Assembly (NCBI RefSeq): GCF_949769195.1
Contig: NZ_OX458333.1
Location: 3,878,001-3,942,000, forward strand
Length of the DNA stretch: 64,000 nt
DNA from: Methylocaldum szegediense
Lineage (GTDB): Bacteria > Pseudomonadota > Gammaproteobacteria > Methylococcales > Methylococcaceae
Direction: 5' to 3'
Shown: positions 44,674 to 54,518 of the stretch, piece by piece
Numbering within the stretch: the stretch's first letter is position 1
Layout: each line of letters opens with the position of its first letter
Made by a program: the position numbers and the translations under genes
The notes under the pieces: generated by a model
Seen by the model: only the letters and a program-made list of their open reading frames with translations
The model's database searches: none
What the model was told of the DNA's origin: nothing

Positions 44674-45816
44674 ATGGCCGAGGAGTCCGATCAGGAACGA
44701 ACAGAGGAACCTACCAGTAAACGCCTGAGCGACGCGCGGAAGAAAGGACAGGTCCCGCGTTCCCGCGAATTGAATACGCTGGTTCTGCTATTGACCGGTT
44801 CGGCGGCGGTGTTCGCTTTGGGCGGCAGTCTGACGCAAAGCCTGTGGCAAATCATGGAGGGCGATTTTCGGCTTGAACGCCGCGATCTTTTCGATCCGAC
44901 GGCGCCGCTCGCCCATCTCAGCCGGGATCTGTTGGCTGCGGGCGAGGTCTTGTTGCCGTTTCTCGGCCTGGCGGTATTGGCCGCCCTAGCGGCGCCCATG
45001 ATGCTGGGTGGCTGGAATTTCAGCAGCGAAAACCTTCTGCCCAAGCTGGAAAAGCTCGATCCGCTGAAAGGTTTAGCTCGCATGGTGTCCGTGCAGGCGC
45101 TCGCGGAAGTCGTGAAATCAGTGCTGAAGTTTCTCCTGATCGGGTTCGTGACCGGCGAGCTGCTGATGACCTATTTCGACGATCTCATGGCTCTCGGCAG
45201 GATCCCTTTGCTTCCGGCCGTGAACGAAACCGTGCACCTCCTCATAACGTTCATGTTCTGGCTGTGCGCGTCCTTGGGGTTGATCGCGGTTCTGGACGTG
45301 CCTTTCCAGCTCTGGAGCTACAAGCGCCGGTTGAAAATGACACGCCAGGAGGTCAAGGATGAGATGCGCGAAATCGAAGGTAAGCCGGAGGTCAAGAGCC
45401 GGATTCGCAGTCTGCAGATGGAACTGGCGCGCCGCCGCATGATGGACGAGGTGCCGAAGGCGGATGTGATCGTGACCAACCCGACTCATTACGCGGTAGC
45501 CTTGAAATACGACCAGGCCAGCATGAAGGCGCCCCGCGTGGTCGCCAAAGGCGCGGACCTGGTGGCGGCACAGATCCGTACTCTAGCGCTAGGTGCCGGT
45601 GTGCCGCTTGTGTCGGCGCCGCCGCTCGCCCGCGCGCTCTACGCGTCGACCGAACTCGGCTGTGAAATACCCGCCGGGCTTTATTTCGCGGTCGCCCAGG
45701 TGCTCGCTTACGTCTATCAGCTCAAGGCGGCTCGGGTTTACGGCGGCGATATTCCGACGCCGCCGACCGAATTCAAAATACCTGAAGAGTTTCTGAGTCG
45801 GTCCAACGGCGCATAA
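44674..45816 (+). CDS. flhB: Flagellar export switch protein FlhB
   Basis: 380 residues. Hydrophilic N-terminus (ERTEEPTSKRLSDARKKGQV), four membrane helices, then the cytoplasmic domain with the self-cleaving N-P-T-H site in VIVTNPTHYAVALKYD (about residue 269). Controls the switch from hook to filament export. Full length. Confidence 0.97.
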   Translation: MAEESDQERTEEPTSKRLSDARKKGQVPRSRELNTLVLLLTGSAAVFALGGSLTQSLWQIMEGDFRLERRDLFDPTAPLAHLSRDLLAAGEVLLPFLGLAVLAALAAPMMLGGWNFSSENLLPKLEKLDPLKGLARMVSVQALAEVVKSVLKFLLIGFVTGELLMTYFDDLMALGRIPLLPAVNETVHLLITFMFWLCASLGLIAVLDVPFQLWSYKRRLKMTRQEVKDEMREIEGKPEVKSRIRSLQMELARRRMMDEVPKADVIVTNPTHYAVALKYDQASMKAPRVVAKGADLVAAQIRTLALGAGVPLVSAPPLARALYASTELGCEIPAGLYFAVAQVLAYVYQLKAARVYGGDIPTPPTEFKIPEEFLSRSNGA

Positions 45817-45921
45817 GGGCCTGGCGGTCGGCGTTTTTCCTGGGTTTTTCCAACTTGCGGCTATTCGGCACGAAACGTGATTGCCTTCGGTGTCATCGAA
45901 GGTTTTCTACGATTTTCCGTC

Positions 45922-48012
45922 ATGGCCGCAATCGTACTCGAAAGAATTAAAGTCGTCGGCACGCTCGGTCTGGGCGCGCCTCTCGTCATCCTTCTCATGA
46001 TGATGATGATGGTGCTGCCGCTGCCGCCGTTTCTCCTGGATCTCCTGTTCACGTTCAATATCGCGTTTTCGCTGCTGATCCTGCTGGTTACGATTTACAC
46101 GCTGCGCCCGCTGGATTTCGCCGTGTTTCCCTCGGTTCTTCTGGTCGCCACGCTGCTTCGGCTGAGCCTCAACGTGGCTTCGACCCGAGTGGTTCTGCTG
46201 GAAGGGCACCAGGGGCCCGACGCGGCCGGCAAGGTGATCGAGGCCTTCGGCGAATTCGTGATCGGCGGCAATTACGCCGTGGGCATGGTCGTGTTCATCA
46301 TTCTGGTCATCATCAATTTCGTGGTGGTGACCAAGGGCGCCGGGCGCGTGTCCGAGGTCAGCGCACGGTTCACCCTGGATGCGATGCCCGGCAAACAGAT
46401 GGCGATCGATGCCGACCTCAACGCCGGCCTCATCAATCAGGAAGAAGCCCGGGCAAGACGCCAGGAAGTTTCGCGCGAGGCGGATTTCTACGGTTCGATG
46501 GACGGCGCCAGCAAGTTCGTGCGGGGCGATGCCATCGCCGGCATTCTCATACTGCTCATCAACGTGATAGGCGGTTTGATCGTGGGCATGCTGCAGCACG
46601 GTCTGTCGTTCTCCGAGGCTTTGCACAACTACACCTTGCTCGCCATCGGCGACGGACTGGTGGCCCAGATTCCCTCGCTGTTGCTGTCGGTCGCATCGGC
46701 CATGATCGTGACCCGGGTGTCCAGCAGCAGCGAGAACATAGGCGCTCAGTTCAGTGCTCAATTCTTAGCCGATCACAGGCCGCTCGGGCTTTCCGCGGGT
46801 GTGGTCGGACTTTTGGGGCTGATTCCGGGCATGCCGAATCTCGCCTTTCTGCTCTTGGCCGCCGCCTTGGGCTCTTCGTCCTATGCCATTTTCAAACGCC
46901 GGCGCCGCGAGCGCGAACAGGCGGAAGCCCGGGTCGCGGCGCGGCCTCCGGGCTCACCCGAGGTGAAGGAACTCGGCTGGGATGATGTGATGTCGGTGGA
47001 TCTCATCGGGTTAGAAGTGGGATACCGCCTGATTCCGCTCGTCGACAAGAGTCAGGGCGGGCAGCTCACGTCGAAGATCAAGGGTGTGCGCAAGAAACTA
47101 TCCCAGGAACTCGGATTCCTGATCCCGTCCGTGCACATCCGGGATAATCTGGATTTGGCCCCGAATGCTTATCGCATCAGCTTGCTCGGCGTCATCGTGG
47201 GGGAGGCCGAGGTGTTCCCGGATCGCTTGATGGCTATCAACCCCGGGCAGGTCTACGGAACGTTGAACGGCATCGAGGGCAAGGACCCGGCTTTCGGCCT
47301 GGACGCGATCTGGATCGACCCGGATCAGCGCGAGCACGCGCAGACGCTAGGCTATACCGTGGTCGATCCTGGCACGGTGGTGGTCACGCATCTCAGTCAT
47401 TTGCTGCAGTCCCACGCTCATCAGCTGCTCGGACACCAGGAAACGCAGCAGCTGCTCGATATGCTCGCCAAATCCATGCCGCGGCTGGTTGAGGATTTGA
47501 CGCCTAAAACGCTACCTCTCAGCGTCATCGTGAAAGTGCTGCAAAACCTTCTTCAGGAAAACGTGCCGATCCGCGATATGCGAACCATCGCCGAAACTTT
47601 GGCGGAGTTCGGCGGCAGAAGCCAAGATCCCGGCGTTCTGACTGCGGTGGTGCGCGCCGCGCTTGGACGGCTGATTGTCCAAAAAATCAGTGGCTTGGAG
47701 AAAGAAATTCCGGTTCTGACCCTGGATCCGGATCTGGAACAGTTGTTGCAAAAAATCCTCCAAACGGCCGGGCAAGAGGGGGCGGGCATCGAACCGGGAT
47801 TGGCCGAGCAACTCCTCAAGTCTCTGGAAGAAAAGGCACAGAAGTTGGAAATGGAGGGGCATCCCGCGATTCTGCTGGTGTCCTCGCCAGTAAGGCCATG
47901 GTTGGCGCGCTTCGTACGCCATTCGATTCCGGGACTCAATGTTCTGGCCTACAACGAGATTCCGGAAGACCGGCAGGTCAGGGTGGTGGCCAGCATCGGT
48001 CAACGCGGGTAA
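45922..48012 (+). CDS. flhA: Flagellar export protein FlhA
   Basis: 696 residues from the ATG at 45922 (GTG at 45877 in frame adds 15 residues and is less likely). About eight membrane helices with the FHIPEP-family signature RLSLNVASTRVVLLEGHQGP, then a large cytoplasmic domain (VGYRLIPLVDKSQGG, LGFLIPSVHIRDNLDL, SHLLQSHAHQLLGHQETQQL). The nonameric export ring that receives chaperone-substrate complexes. Confidence 0.97.
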   Translation: MAAIVLERIKVVGTLGLGAPLVILLMMMMMVLPLPPFLLDLLFTFNIAFSLLILLVTIYTLRPLDFAVFPSVLLVATLLRLSLNVASTRVVLLEGHQGPDAAGKVIEAFGEFVIGGNYAVGMVVFIILVIINFVVVTKGAGRVSEVSARFTLDAMPGKQMAIDADLNAGLINQEEARARRQEVSREADFYGSMDGASKFVRGDAIAGILILLINVIGGLIVGMLQHGLSFSEALHNYTLLAIGDGLVAQIPSLLLSVASAMIVTRVSSSSENIGAQFSAQFLADHRPLGLSAGVVGLLGLIPGMPNLAFLLLAAALGSSSYAIFKRRRREREQAEARVAARPPGSPEVKELGWDDVMSVDLIGLEVGYRLIPLVDKSQGGQLTSKIKGVRKKLSQELGFLIPSVHIRDNLDLAPNAYRISLLGVIVGEAEVFPDRLMAINPGQVYGTLNGIEGKDPAFGLDAIWIDPDQREHAQTLGYTVVDPGTVVVTHLSHLLQSHAHQLLGHQETQQLLDMLAKSMPRLVEDLTPKTLPLSVIVKVLQNLLQENVPIRDMRTIAETLAEFGGRSQDPGVLTAVVRAALGRLIVQKISGLEKEIPVLTLDPDLEQLLQKILQTAGQEGAGIEPGLAEQLLKSLEEKAQKLEMEGHPAILLVSSPVRPWLARFVRHSIPGLNVLAYNEIPEDRQVRVVASIGQRG

Positions 48013-48080
48013 GTAGGCCGCGAGCGCGGGCTCAATACAAAGGTTCCGAGAAAAGTCTTCCGAAAGACTAGGGCATAGGC

Positions 48081-49460
48081 ATGAAGATCAAACGATATTT
48101 CGCACCCGATATTCGCCAGGCGATACGGATGGTCCGCGAAGAGCAGGGGCCGGATGCCGTCATCCTGTCCAACCGCAAAGTGGACGGTGGTGTGGAGATC
48201 GTCGCGGCCCGCGACTTCGACGAGCAACTGTTGTTGGAGCGGGCGAAATCGGCACCGACCGGTGCCGATACCGAAGCTTGCGCGAAGGCCGAGACGGATG
48301 CGAGGCGGCGCGCCGAGGAGGCTTTTCGCGAGGCCTTGGGCAAGGCTGCCGCCGCGCCGGAGACTGCCACGGGCGATTTGCGCAAGCCAGCTCCGCTGTT
48401 TTCGAGACCGGACGGACAGGCTAGCCCGACGGTCGAGCCCGCCGCCTTGAAGCCGGCCGCACAGTCCCGACGGGATCGTTCGGAGGAGGCTGCCGCTAGG
48501 TCGCCGGAACCGACCACGCCTAGCCCGGACGCCGACGCCCTGAAGCAGGTGCAACAAGAGCTCAAACAGATGCGGCGCCTGATCGACGCCCATTTGAGCG
48601 AGACCGGATGGCAGGCGGCGGCGAGCAGGAATCCGACCCGACTGGATTTGTTGCGTCGTTTGAGCGCGCTCGGTTTTTCCAAAAAACTCAGCCTGGAGCT
48701 CGCCGAACGGCTGGGTGGCGTCAGCGATGCCGATGTAGCCTGGCAAGCCGTTCAGCATGTCTTGGCTCGGCAGATTCTGCTGGCCGAAGACAGTCTGCTC
48801 GACTACGGCGGTGTGGTTGCCCTAGTGGGGCCGACCGGCGTCGGGAAAACGACGACGATCGCCAAGCTGGCGGCTCGCTTCAGGCTCAAGCATGGTCCCC
48901 GGCAGATCGCACTGATCACCACCGACAACTACCGCATCGGAGCGCACGAACAGCTCGCCACCTACGGCCGCATCCTCGACGTGCCGGTTCGGGCCGCATC
49001 CAGCGTCGAGGATTTACGTCAGCTGCTGTCCAGTTTCTACGACAAGCGCCTGGTGCTCATCGATACCGCGGGGATAGGGCAGCGGGACCGGCGCTTGGCC
49101 GAGCAAGCCGAGTTGTTCGCCGGTGTCGACATGCCGATCAAATCGTATCTGGTCCTGTCCGCGGCCAGCCAGTTGCGTGTCATGCAGGAAGCAGTGAACG
49201 CCTTCAAGGTGTTTTCTCCGTCGGCTTGTATTCTGACCAAACTGGACGAAACCGGCCAGCTCGGTGCCGGCGTGTCCGCGGTCGTGGAAAACCGGCTTCC
49301 GCTTGCATTCTTGTGCGACGGACAGCAGGTTCCGGAGGATCTGCACGTCGCGAGAACTCATCTATTCTTAAACCGGTGTTTTGCCGAGCAGCCCGGCACC
49401 GAGGCTGTCGGCGGCCCGATGCCTTCCTATGAAGACTGGATCGTCCATGCGAATGTTTGA
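48081..49460 (+). CDS. flhF: Flagellar placement GTPase FlhF
   Basis: 459 residues. N-terminal basic region (MKIKRYFAPDIRQAIRMVRE), a Pro/Ala-rich linker (residues about 60-180), and an SRP-type NG domain: P-loop GPTGVGKTTTIAKLAARF, DTAGIGQRDRR and TKLDETGQLG. Marks the cell pole for flagellum assembly. Its last 14 bases overlap flhG. Confidence 0.95.
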   Translation: MKIKRYFAPDIRQAIRMVREEQGPDAVILSNRKVDGGVEIVAARDFDEQLLLERAKSAPTGADTEACAKAETDARRRAEEAFREALGKAAAAPETATGDLRKPAPLFSRPDGQASPTVEPAALKPAAQSRRDRSEEAAARSPEPTTPSPDADALKQVQQELKQMRRLIDAHLSETGWQAAASRNPTRLDLLRRLSALGFSKKLSLELAERLGGVSDADVAWQAVQHVLARQILLAEDSLLDYGGVVALVGPTGVGKTTTIAKLAARFRLKHGPRQIALITTDNYRIGAHEQLATYGRILDVPVRAASSVEDLRQLLSSFYDKRLVLIDTAGIGQRDRRLAEQAELFAGVDMPIKSYLVLSAASQLRVMQEAVNAFKVFSPSACILTKLDETGQLGAGVSAVVENRLPLAFLCDGQQVPEDLHVARTHLFLNRCFAEQPGTEAVGGPMPSYEDWIVHANV

Positions 49461-50319
49461 CACAGACCAAGCCGACGGAATTCGACGTATGGCGCCGCCG
49501 AGACCGGTGCGCGTCTTGGCGGTGAGCAGTGGCAAGGGAGGGGTCGGCAAGACCAACGTTGCCGTCAATCTAGGGGTCAGCCTGTCCGAGTTGGGCCGCC
49601 AAGTGGTCCTTTTGGACGCTGATCTCGGGCTCGCGAACGTCGACGTGCTCCTGGGGCTGCAGCCCCAGTTCAATCTGTCCCATGTGTTGAGCGGTGAGCG
49701 CACTCTGGACGAAATTCTGATCGAAGGGCCATCGGGCCTCAAAATCGTGCCAGCCTCGTCCGGCATTCAGCGCATGTCCGAACTGACCACTGCGGAACAG
49801 GCGGCGGTGATTCGCGCGTTCGGGGAAATGAATCAGAACATCGACGTACTGCTGGTGGACACTGCGGCGGGGATCTCGGGGGGCGTGGTCAATTTTGCGC
49901 GTGCCTGTCAGGACATCGTTCTGGTGGTGTGCGACGAACCTACATCGCTCACCGATGCTTACGCCTTCATCAAGTTGCTCCACCGAGACTACGGAGTTCA
50001 TCGCTTCCAAATCCTGCCCAACATGGTTCAGGACTATCAACAGGGGCGGGCTTTGTTCTCTAGGCTGTGCCGGGTGACCGACCGCTATCTCGACGTGACG
50101 CTCGATCTTCTGGGCGTGGTTCCCGACGACGAGCACGTGAAGAAAGCGGTGCAAAGGCAAACGCCGGTGGTCATCGCCTATCCGCACAGCAAGGCGGCGC
50201 AGGCGTTCCGCAGCTTGGCGCAGAAATTGGACGCCCAGCCGATCTCTGGGCAATCCAGCGGCCGGCTGGAGTTTTTCGTGGAACGCATGATTCAGTACAA
50301 CCGTGCGGCGGCCTTATGA
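49447..50319 (+). CDS. flhG: MinD-like flagellar number regulator FlhG/FleN
   Basis: 291 residues from the ATG at 49447 (ATG at 49453 also possible). Deviant Walker A SSGKGGVGKTNVAVNLG, switch VVLLDADLGLANVDVLLGLQ and VDTAAGISGGVVNF, C-terminal amphipathic end. Limits flagellar number together with FlhF. Its stop overlaps the fliA start (ATGA). Confidence 0.94.
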   Translation: MRMFDTDQADGIRRMAPPRPVRVLAVSSGKGGVGKTNVAVNLGVSLSELGRQVVLLDADLGLANVDVLLGLQPQFNLSHVLSGERTLDEILIEGPSGLKIVPASSGIQRMSELTTAEQAAVIRAFGEMNQNIDVLLVDTAAGISGGVVNFARACQDIVLVVCDEPTSLTDAYAFIKLLHRDYGVHRFQILPNMVQDYQQGRALFSRLCRVTDRYLDVTLDLLGVVPDDEHVKKAVQRQTPVVIAYPHSKAAQAFRSLAQKLDAQPISGQSSGRLEFFVERMIQYNRAAAL

Positions 50320-51098
50320 GCGGTGTTGCTTTGTATGCATCGGTGCAGGCGCCCGGCTTGGAAGCCCTCGTCGGGCAGCATGCACCGCTGGTCAAGCGAA
50401 TCGCCCACCATCTCATGGGCCGGCTGCCGTCCAGCGTACAGGTGGAGGACTTGATCCAGGCCGGTATGGTGGGTTTGTTGGAAGCGGCCCGCCAGTACGA
50501 CCACAAGCAGGGCGCCAGCTTCGAGACTTATGCCGGGATTCGAATACGCGGCGCCATGTTGGACGAACTCAGGCGTTACGATTGGACCCCGCGCTCGGTG
50601 CATCGCAAAGCGCGTGATGTAGCGGAGGCGATACGGGTTATCGAGGCCAGGACCGGCCGCGATGCGCGCGATGCGGAAGTCGCCGAGTATTTGGGGCTGA
50701 CGCTGTCTGAATACCATCAGGTCCTCCAGGACACCGTGAGCTGTCGCATGTTCAGCTTGGACGAACTGCTGGAGTCGGGGGATACGGTCTTGGATGAGTG
50801 CGAGGATTCCGCCGCGCCTCCGGTCGAAGCGTTGACCCAGTCCGGCTTCGCCGAAGCACTGGCGGATGCCATCGCCGGGTTGCCGGAGCGTGAGCGGTTG
50901 GTGATCTCGCTCTATTACGAGGAAGAGCTCAATCTGCGCGAAATCGGCGAAGTGCTTGGGGTCAGCGAATCGCGGGTGTGCCAGCTTCAAAGCCAGGCCA
51001 TGTTGCGTCTTCGGGCGAGGATGCAGGATTGGCTGGATATTGAGCAATCCGCCGCGGCCCGGCCGAAGGGTCGGCGTAAGGCCGTATCGAAAGCTTGA
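50316..51098 (+). CDS. fliA: Flagellar sigma factor 28
   Basis: 260 residues from the ATG at 50316, translationally coupled to flhG. Region 2 (PLVKRIAHHLMGRLPSSVQV, EDLIQAGMVGLLEAARQYD, GASFETYAGIRIRGAMLDEL), region 3 and region 4 (LPERERLVISLYYEEELNLR, EIGEVLGVSESRVCQLQSQA). Directs late flagellar and chemotaxis genes; kept inactive by FlgM until hooks are complete. Confidence 0.96.
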   Translation: MSGVALYASVQAPGLEALVGQHAPLVKRIAHHLMGRLPSSVQVEDLIQAGMVGLLEAARQYDHKQGASFETYAGIRIRGAMLDELRRYDWTPRSVHRKARDVAEAIRVIEARTGRDARDAEVAEYLGLTLSEYHQVLQDTVSCRMFSLDELLESGDTVLDECEDSAAPPVEALTQSGFAEALADAIAGLPERERLVISLYYEEELNLREIGEVLGVSESRVCQLQSQAMLRLRARMQDWLDIEQSAAARPKGRRKAVSKA

Positions 51099-51153
51099 GG
51101 CTCGGATGCCCGATGACTCGAAAGATCAATAGCGGAACGAGAGGTGAGCGTCC

Positions 51154-51540
51154 TTGAACAAGAACATGAAAATCCTGGTTGTGGATGACTTTTCCACCAT
51201 GCGAAGGATTATCAAGAACCTGCTGCGCGAGCTTGGGTTCAACAATATCTTCGAAGCCGATGACGGGCAGAGCGCCTTGCCCAAACTGCAATCGGGGGAA
51301 ATCGACTTTCTAATCACCGATTGGAATATGCCGGGAATGACGGGCATCGATCTGCTGCGCGCGGTGCGCTCCAATCCGAGCATCTCCCAGCTTCCGGTGC
51401 TGATGGTGACCGCCGAGGCTAAGCGCGACCAGATCGTGGAGGCGGCCCAGGCCGGCGTTAATGGCTACGTGATTAAACCGTTTACCGCGGCGACCTTGCA
51501 GGAGAAGATCGAAAAGATCTTCGAGCGCCTGGAAGCCTGA
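51154..51540 (+). CDS. cheY: Chemotaxis response regulator CheY
   Basis: 128 residues from the TTG at 51154, which has GAGGTGA nine bases upstream; ATG at 51166 gives the shorter MKILVVDDF start. Acidic pair D11-D12, phosphoacceptor D56 in [13 protein letters not shown], Thr in VTAEAKRDQ, Lys in [10 protein letters not shown]. Binds FliM when phosphorylated. Confidence 0.96.
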   Translation: MNKNMKILVVDDFSTMRRIIKNLLRELGFNNIFEADDGQSALPKLQSGEIDFLITDWNMPGMTGIDLLRAVRSNPSISQLPVLMVTAEAKRDQIVEAAQAGVNGYVIKPFTAATLQEKIEKIFERLEA

Positions 51541-51563
51541 GCAAGACCGGCTAGAGGCGGGCA

Positions 51564-52301
51564 ATGACCGATATTCAACCGTCCGCCGAGGTGCGGATCG
51601 AACAGGTGCGAGCGCTGCTCGCGGCTCTGGAGAGGGGTGACCACGAATCGGCCGACCGTATTCTCGATGACATCGGGCGTGTCCGGGAAACTCTCATGTT
51701 CCGGGAAATCGGCAAGCTGACCCGCCAGCTTCACGACACGCTCGCGAATTTCGCTTTAGACGGACGCATTGCGGAACTCGCAGAAAAAGAAATCCCCGAC
51801 GCCAAGGAGCGCCTCAACTACGTCATTGCCATGACCGAGCAGGCTGCGAACACGACGTTGAACGCCGTGGAGTCCATCCTGCCGTTCGCCGAAAGCCTTC
51901 GCGAGCGGTCCAACGAGTTGGGGGCTCAATGGCGGCGCTTTCGCCAGCGGGAAATGCCGTACGAGGAATTCAAGTCGCTCACCCAGGACCTCACGCAGTA
52001 TTTCGATGTTTCCGCAGGACATTTGGAGACCATTCAGCGGAGTCTGACCGAAGTGCTCATGGCGCAGGGATTTCAGGACCTCACCGGGCAGATCATTCGG
52101 CGCGTGATTCGGCTCGTTCAAGATCTGGAACACAATCTGGTCGATCTGATCCGCATTTCGGGGCGGCGCATCAAGCCGTCCGACGAAAGCGCGCAGGATC
52201 TCAAAGTACAGACGCTCGGCCCGGCCGTTCCCGGCGTGGACAAGGACACCGTGCAGAACCAGGACGATGTGGACAGTTTGCTGTCGAGCTTGGGCTTCTG
52301 A
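51564..52301 (+). CDS. cheZ: CheY-P phosphatase CheZ
   Basis: 245 residues. Long helical hairpin ending in the CheZ block ALMAQGFQDLTGQIIRRVIR (catalytic Gln in QGFQDLTGQ) and the C-terminal CheY-binding peptide VDSLLSSLGF. Next to cheY and cheA in the usual order. Confidence 0.94.
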   Translation: MTDIQPSAEVRIEQVRALLAALERGDHESADRILDDIGRVRETLMFREIGKLTRQLHDTLANFALDGRIAELAEKEIPDAKERLNYVIAMTEQAANTTLNAVESILPFAESLRERSNELGAQWRRFRQREMPYEEFKSLTQDLTQYFDVSAGHLETIQRSLTEVLMAQGFQDLTGQIIRRVIRLVQDLEHNLVDLIRISGRRIKPSDESAQDLKVQTLGPAVPGVDKDTVQNQDDVDSLLSSLGF

Positions 52302-52313
52302 AGGTCCCACGCC

Positions 52314-54494
52314 ATGGCGATCGATCTTGACGACGAAATCGTTCAGGACTTCCTGGTCGAAGCCGGAGAAATACTGGAAAAGCTCAATGCTCAGTTGGTC
52401 GAGCTCGAGCAGTCGCCGGACGATTACGACTTATTGAACGCCATTTTTCGGGGGTTTCATACCATCAAGGGCGGGGCAGGTTTTCTCAACCTCACGGCCT
52501 TGGTCGACGTTTGTCACAGAGCCGAGGACGTGTTCAACGCGCTCCGGCAGGGCGAACGGCGCGTCGACCCGGCACTGATGGACGTCATTCTGGAAGTCTT
52601 GGACGTCGTCAACACCATGTTTCGGGATATCCGCTCCGGGCACGATCCAGAGCCGGCTGATCCCTCCCTGATCAATAAGCTGAAAGCACTGGCTCAGCCG
52701 CAAAGCGAAGCGGATCCCGTCGCCAATGGGAAAGTGCCGGCATCTACTGGAGCCAAAGCAGCTCCGTCCCCGAGCAGCGTTGTGGAACAAGCGCTTGCGG
52801 CGATGCTGGAACCCGCTCCGACCGACGATCCGCCAGGGCCGGATTTCCAATCATTGTCGGACCCGTCCTTGGCCCGCTCGAAGGTCGGAACGACGAGTCC
52901 CGATTCGGACGAGATTACCGAGGAGGAATTCGAGCGCTTGCTTGACGAACTCCACGGTAAGGGCAGGCATGGCGGTGTACCCAAGGCTGCGCTGCCGAAA
53001 GCGCCCAACACCGAGCCGGAGGACGAGATTACGGAAGAAGAGTTCGAGCGCTTGCTTGACGAACTCCATGGCAAGGACAAGCACTCGGGCGTACCCGGCA
53101 ACGCGATTCCGGACGCGCCGACATCGGCAGTCGAAAGCGATCACATCACCGAGGAAGAATTCGAGCGTTTGCTGGATCAGCTTCACGGCAAAGGCCGGCA
53201 CGGTGGTGTGCCGAAGCAGGCGATCACCCATTCGCCCGCCATACCCTCGGTGCCTGAGGACACGCGTGGCACGCCGAAAAAGCTAGCCGAGCCGACCAAG
53301 GCGCTGCACGCTCCCGCCGTAGAAACCACGGTGCGCGTCGATACCCAGCGTCTCGACGAGATCATGAACATGGTGGGCGAGCTGGTCCTGGTCCGAAATC
53401 GCTTCAAAACTTTGAAGAGCGCGCTCAACGATGAAGAGATCGCGAAGGCTGTCGCCAATCTAGACGTGGTGACCTCGGATCTTCAGCTGTCGGTCATGAA
53501 GACGCGCATGCAGCCCATCAAGAAGGTCTTCGGCCGTTTTCCGCGCGTGGTGCGGGATTTGGCCAGAAGCCTCAACAAAGAGGTACGGCTCGAATTGCGC
53601 GGCGAGGAGACCGATCTCGACAAGAATCTCGTCGAAGCCCTGGCCGACCCTTTGGTGCACCTAGTGCGCAATGCGGTCGACCACGGTATCGAGACGCCGG
53701 AAGAGCGGACCGCGGCGGGCAAACCGCGTGAGGGCTTGATTGTCCTAACCGCGTCGCAAGAGGGCAATCACATCGAATTGACCATCGAGGACGACGGCAA
53801 AGGCATGGATCCAGAGGTACTTCGGCGCAAGGCCGTGGAAAAAGGGTTGATGGACGCGGAAAGCGCGGCGCGTTTGGACGACAAGGACTGTTACAACCTC
53901 GTTTTCATGCCCGGTTTTTCTACCAAGTCGGAGATTTCCGATGTTTCGGGGCGGGGCGTTGGTATGGATGTGGTCAAGACCCGGATAGCCCAGATGAGCG
54001 GTTCGGTCGCGATCGATTCGGTTAAGGGGAAGGGCAGTCGTATCACCATCAAGCTGCCGTTGACTTTGGCCATCATGCCGACCTTGATGGTGAAGCTGAA
54101 CGATCAACCGTTTGCGCTTCCCCTGGCGAACGTCGTCGAAATCCTCGACCTCGATCTCAAGAAATCCAACACAGTCGACGGACAGTTAGTCGTACTGGTC
54201 CGCCAGCGGGCCTTGCCGCTGTTCTATCTGAAGGAATGGCTGATTCCGGGCTATCGCCACGACAGAAGCCGGAAGGAGAGCTCCGGTCATGTGGTGGTCG
54301 TGAACGTCGGGGGCCGGCATGTCGGCTTCGTGGTCGATCACCTGGTCGGGCAGGAAGAAGTCGTCATCAAGCCACTAGGGGCAAAACTCCGCAATGTATC
54401 TGGCATGGCCGGTGCCACGATCACCGGCGATGGCAAGATCGCCCTCATTCTGGACGTGCCGGGCTTGATGAAGCGGTACGCCTCTTTACATTGA
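52314..54494 (+). CDS. cheA: Chemotaxis histidine kinase CheA
   Basis: 726 residues. HPt domain (residues 1-105) with phosphoacceptor His49 in IFRGFHTIKGGAGFLN. A long linker (residues about 110-330) holds three near-identical units, ITEEEFERLLDELHGK-type, at residues 199, 237 and 276. Dimerisation domain from about 340 (TVRVDTQRLDEIMNMVGELV), HATPase (LVRNAVDHGIETPEER, EDDGKGMDPEVL, GRGVGMDVVKTRI), and a C-terminal CheW-like domain (residues about 590-726). Confidence 0.96.
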   Translation: MAIDLDDEIVQDFLVEAGEILEKLNAQLVELEQSPDDYDLLNAIFRGFHTIKGGAGFLNLTALVDVCHRAEDVFNALRQGERRVDPALMDVILEVLDVVNTMFRDIRSGHDPEPADPSLINKLKALAQPQSEADPVANGKVPASTGAKAAPSPSSVVEQALAAMLEPAPTDDPPGPDFQSLSDPSLARSKVGTTSPDSDEITEEEFERLLDELHGKGRHGGVPKAALPKAPNTEPEDEITEEEFERLLDELHGKDKHSGVPGNAIPDAPTSAVESDHITEEEFERLLDQLHGKGRHGGVPKQAITHSPAIPSVPEDTRGTPKKLAEPTKALHAPAVETTVRVDTQRLDEIMNMVGELVLVRNRFKTLKSALNDEEIAKAVANLDVVTSDLQLSVMKTRMQPIKKVFGRFPRVVRDLARSLNKEVRLELRGEETDLDKNLVEALADPLVHLVRNAVDHGIETPEERTAAGKPREGLIVLTASQEGNHIELTIEDDGKGMDPEVLRRKAVEKGLMDAESAARLDDKDCYNLVFMPGFSTKSEISDVSGRGVGMDVVKTRIAQMSGSVAIDSVKGKGSRITIKLPLTLAIMPTLMVKLNDQPFALPLANVVEILDLDLKKSNTVDGQLVVLVRQRALPLFYLKEWLIPGYRHDRSRKESSGHVVVVNVGGRHVGFVVDHLVGQEEVVIKPLGAKLRNVSGMAGATITGDGKIALILDVPGLMKRYASLH
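52908..53253 (+). repeat. Three tandem 38-39 residue repeats in the CheA linker
   Basis: Units begin at residues 199, 237 and 276 of CheA: D-E/H-I-T-E-E-E-F-E-R-L-L-D-E/Q-L-H-G-K followed by a basic H-G/S-G-V-P segment and a Pro-rich spacer. The 16-residue acidic helix is nearly invariant, whereas the spacers differ. Confidence 0.85.
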
Positions 54495-54518
54495 ACGCTG
54501 AGCAGCCGCGAGGTTTTC

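Noticed and set aside
45907-46761. A His-rich minus-strand frame of 284 codons
   Set aside because: The His runs are the complement of the Met-rich helices of flhA; it is a mirror of that gene, not a metal-binding protein.
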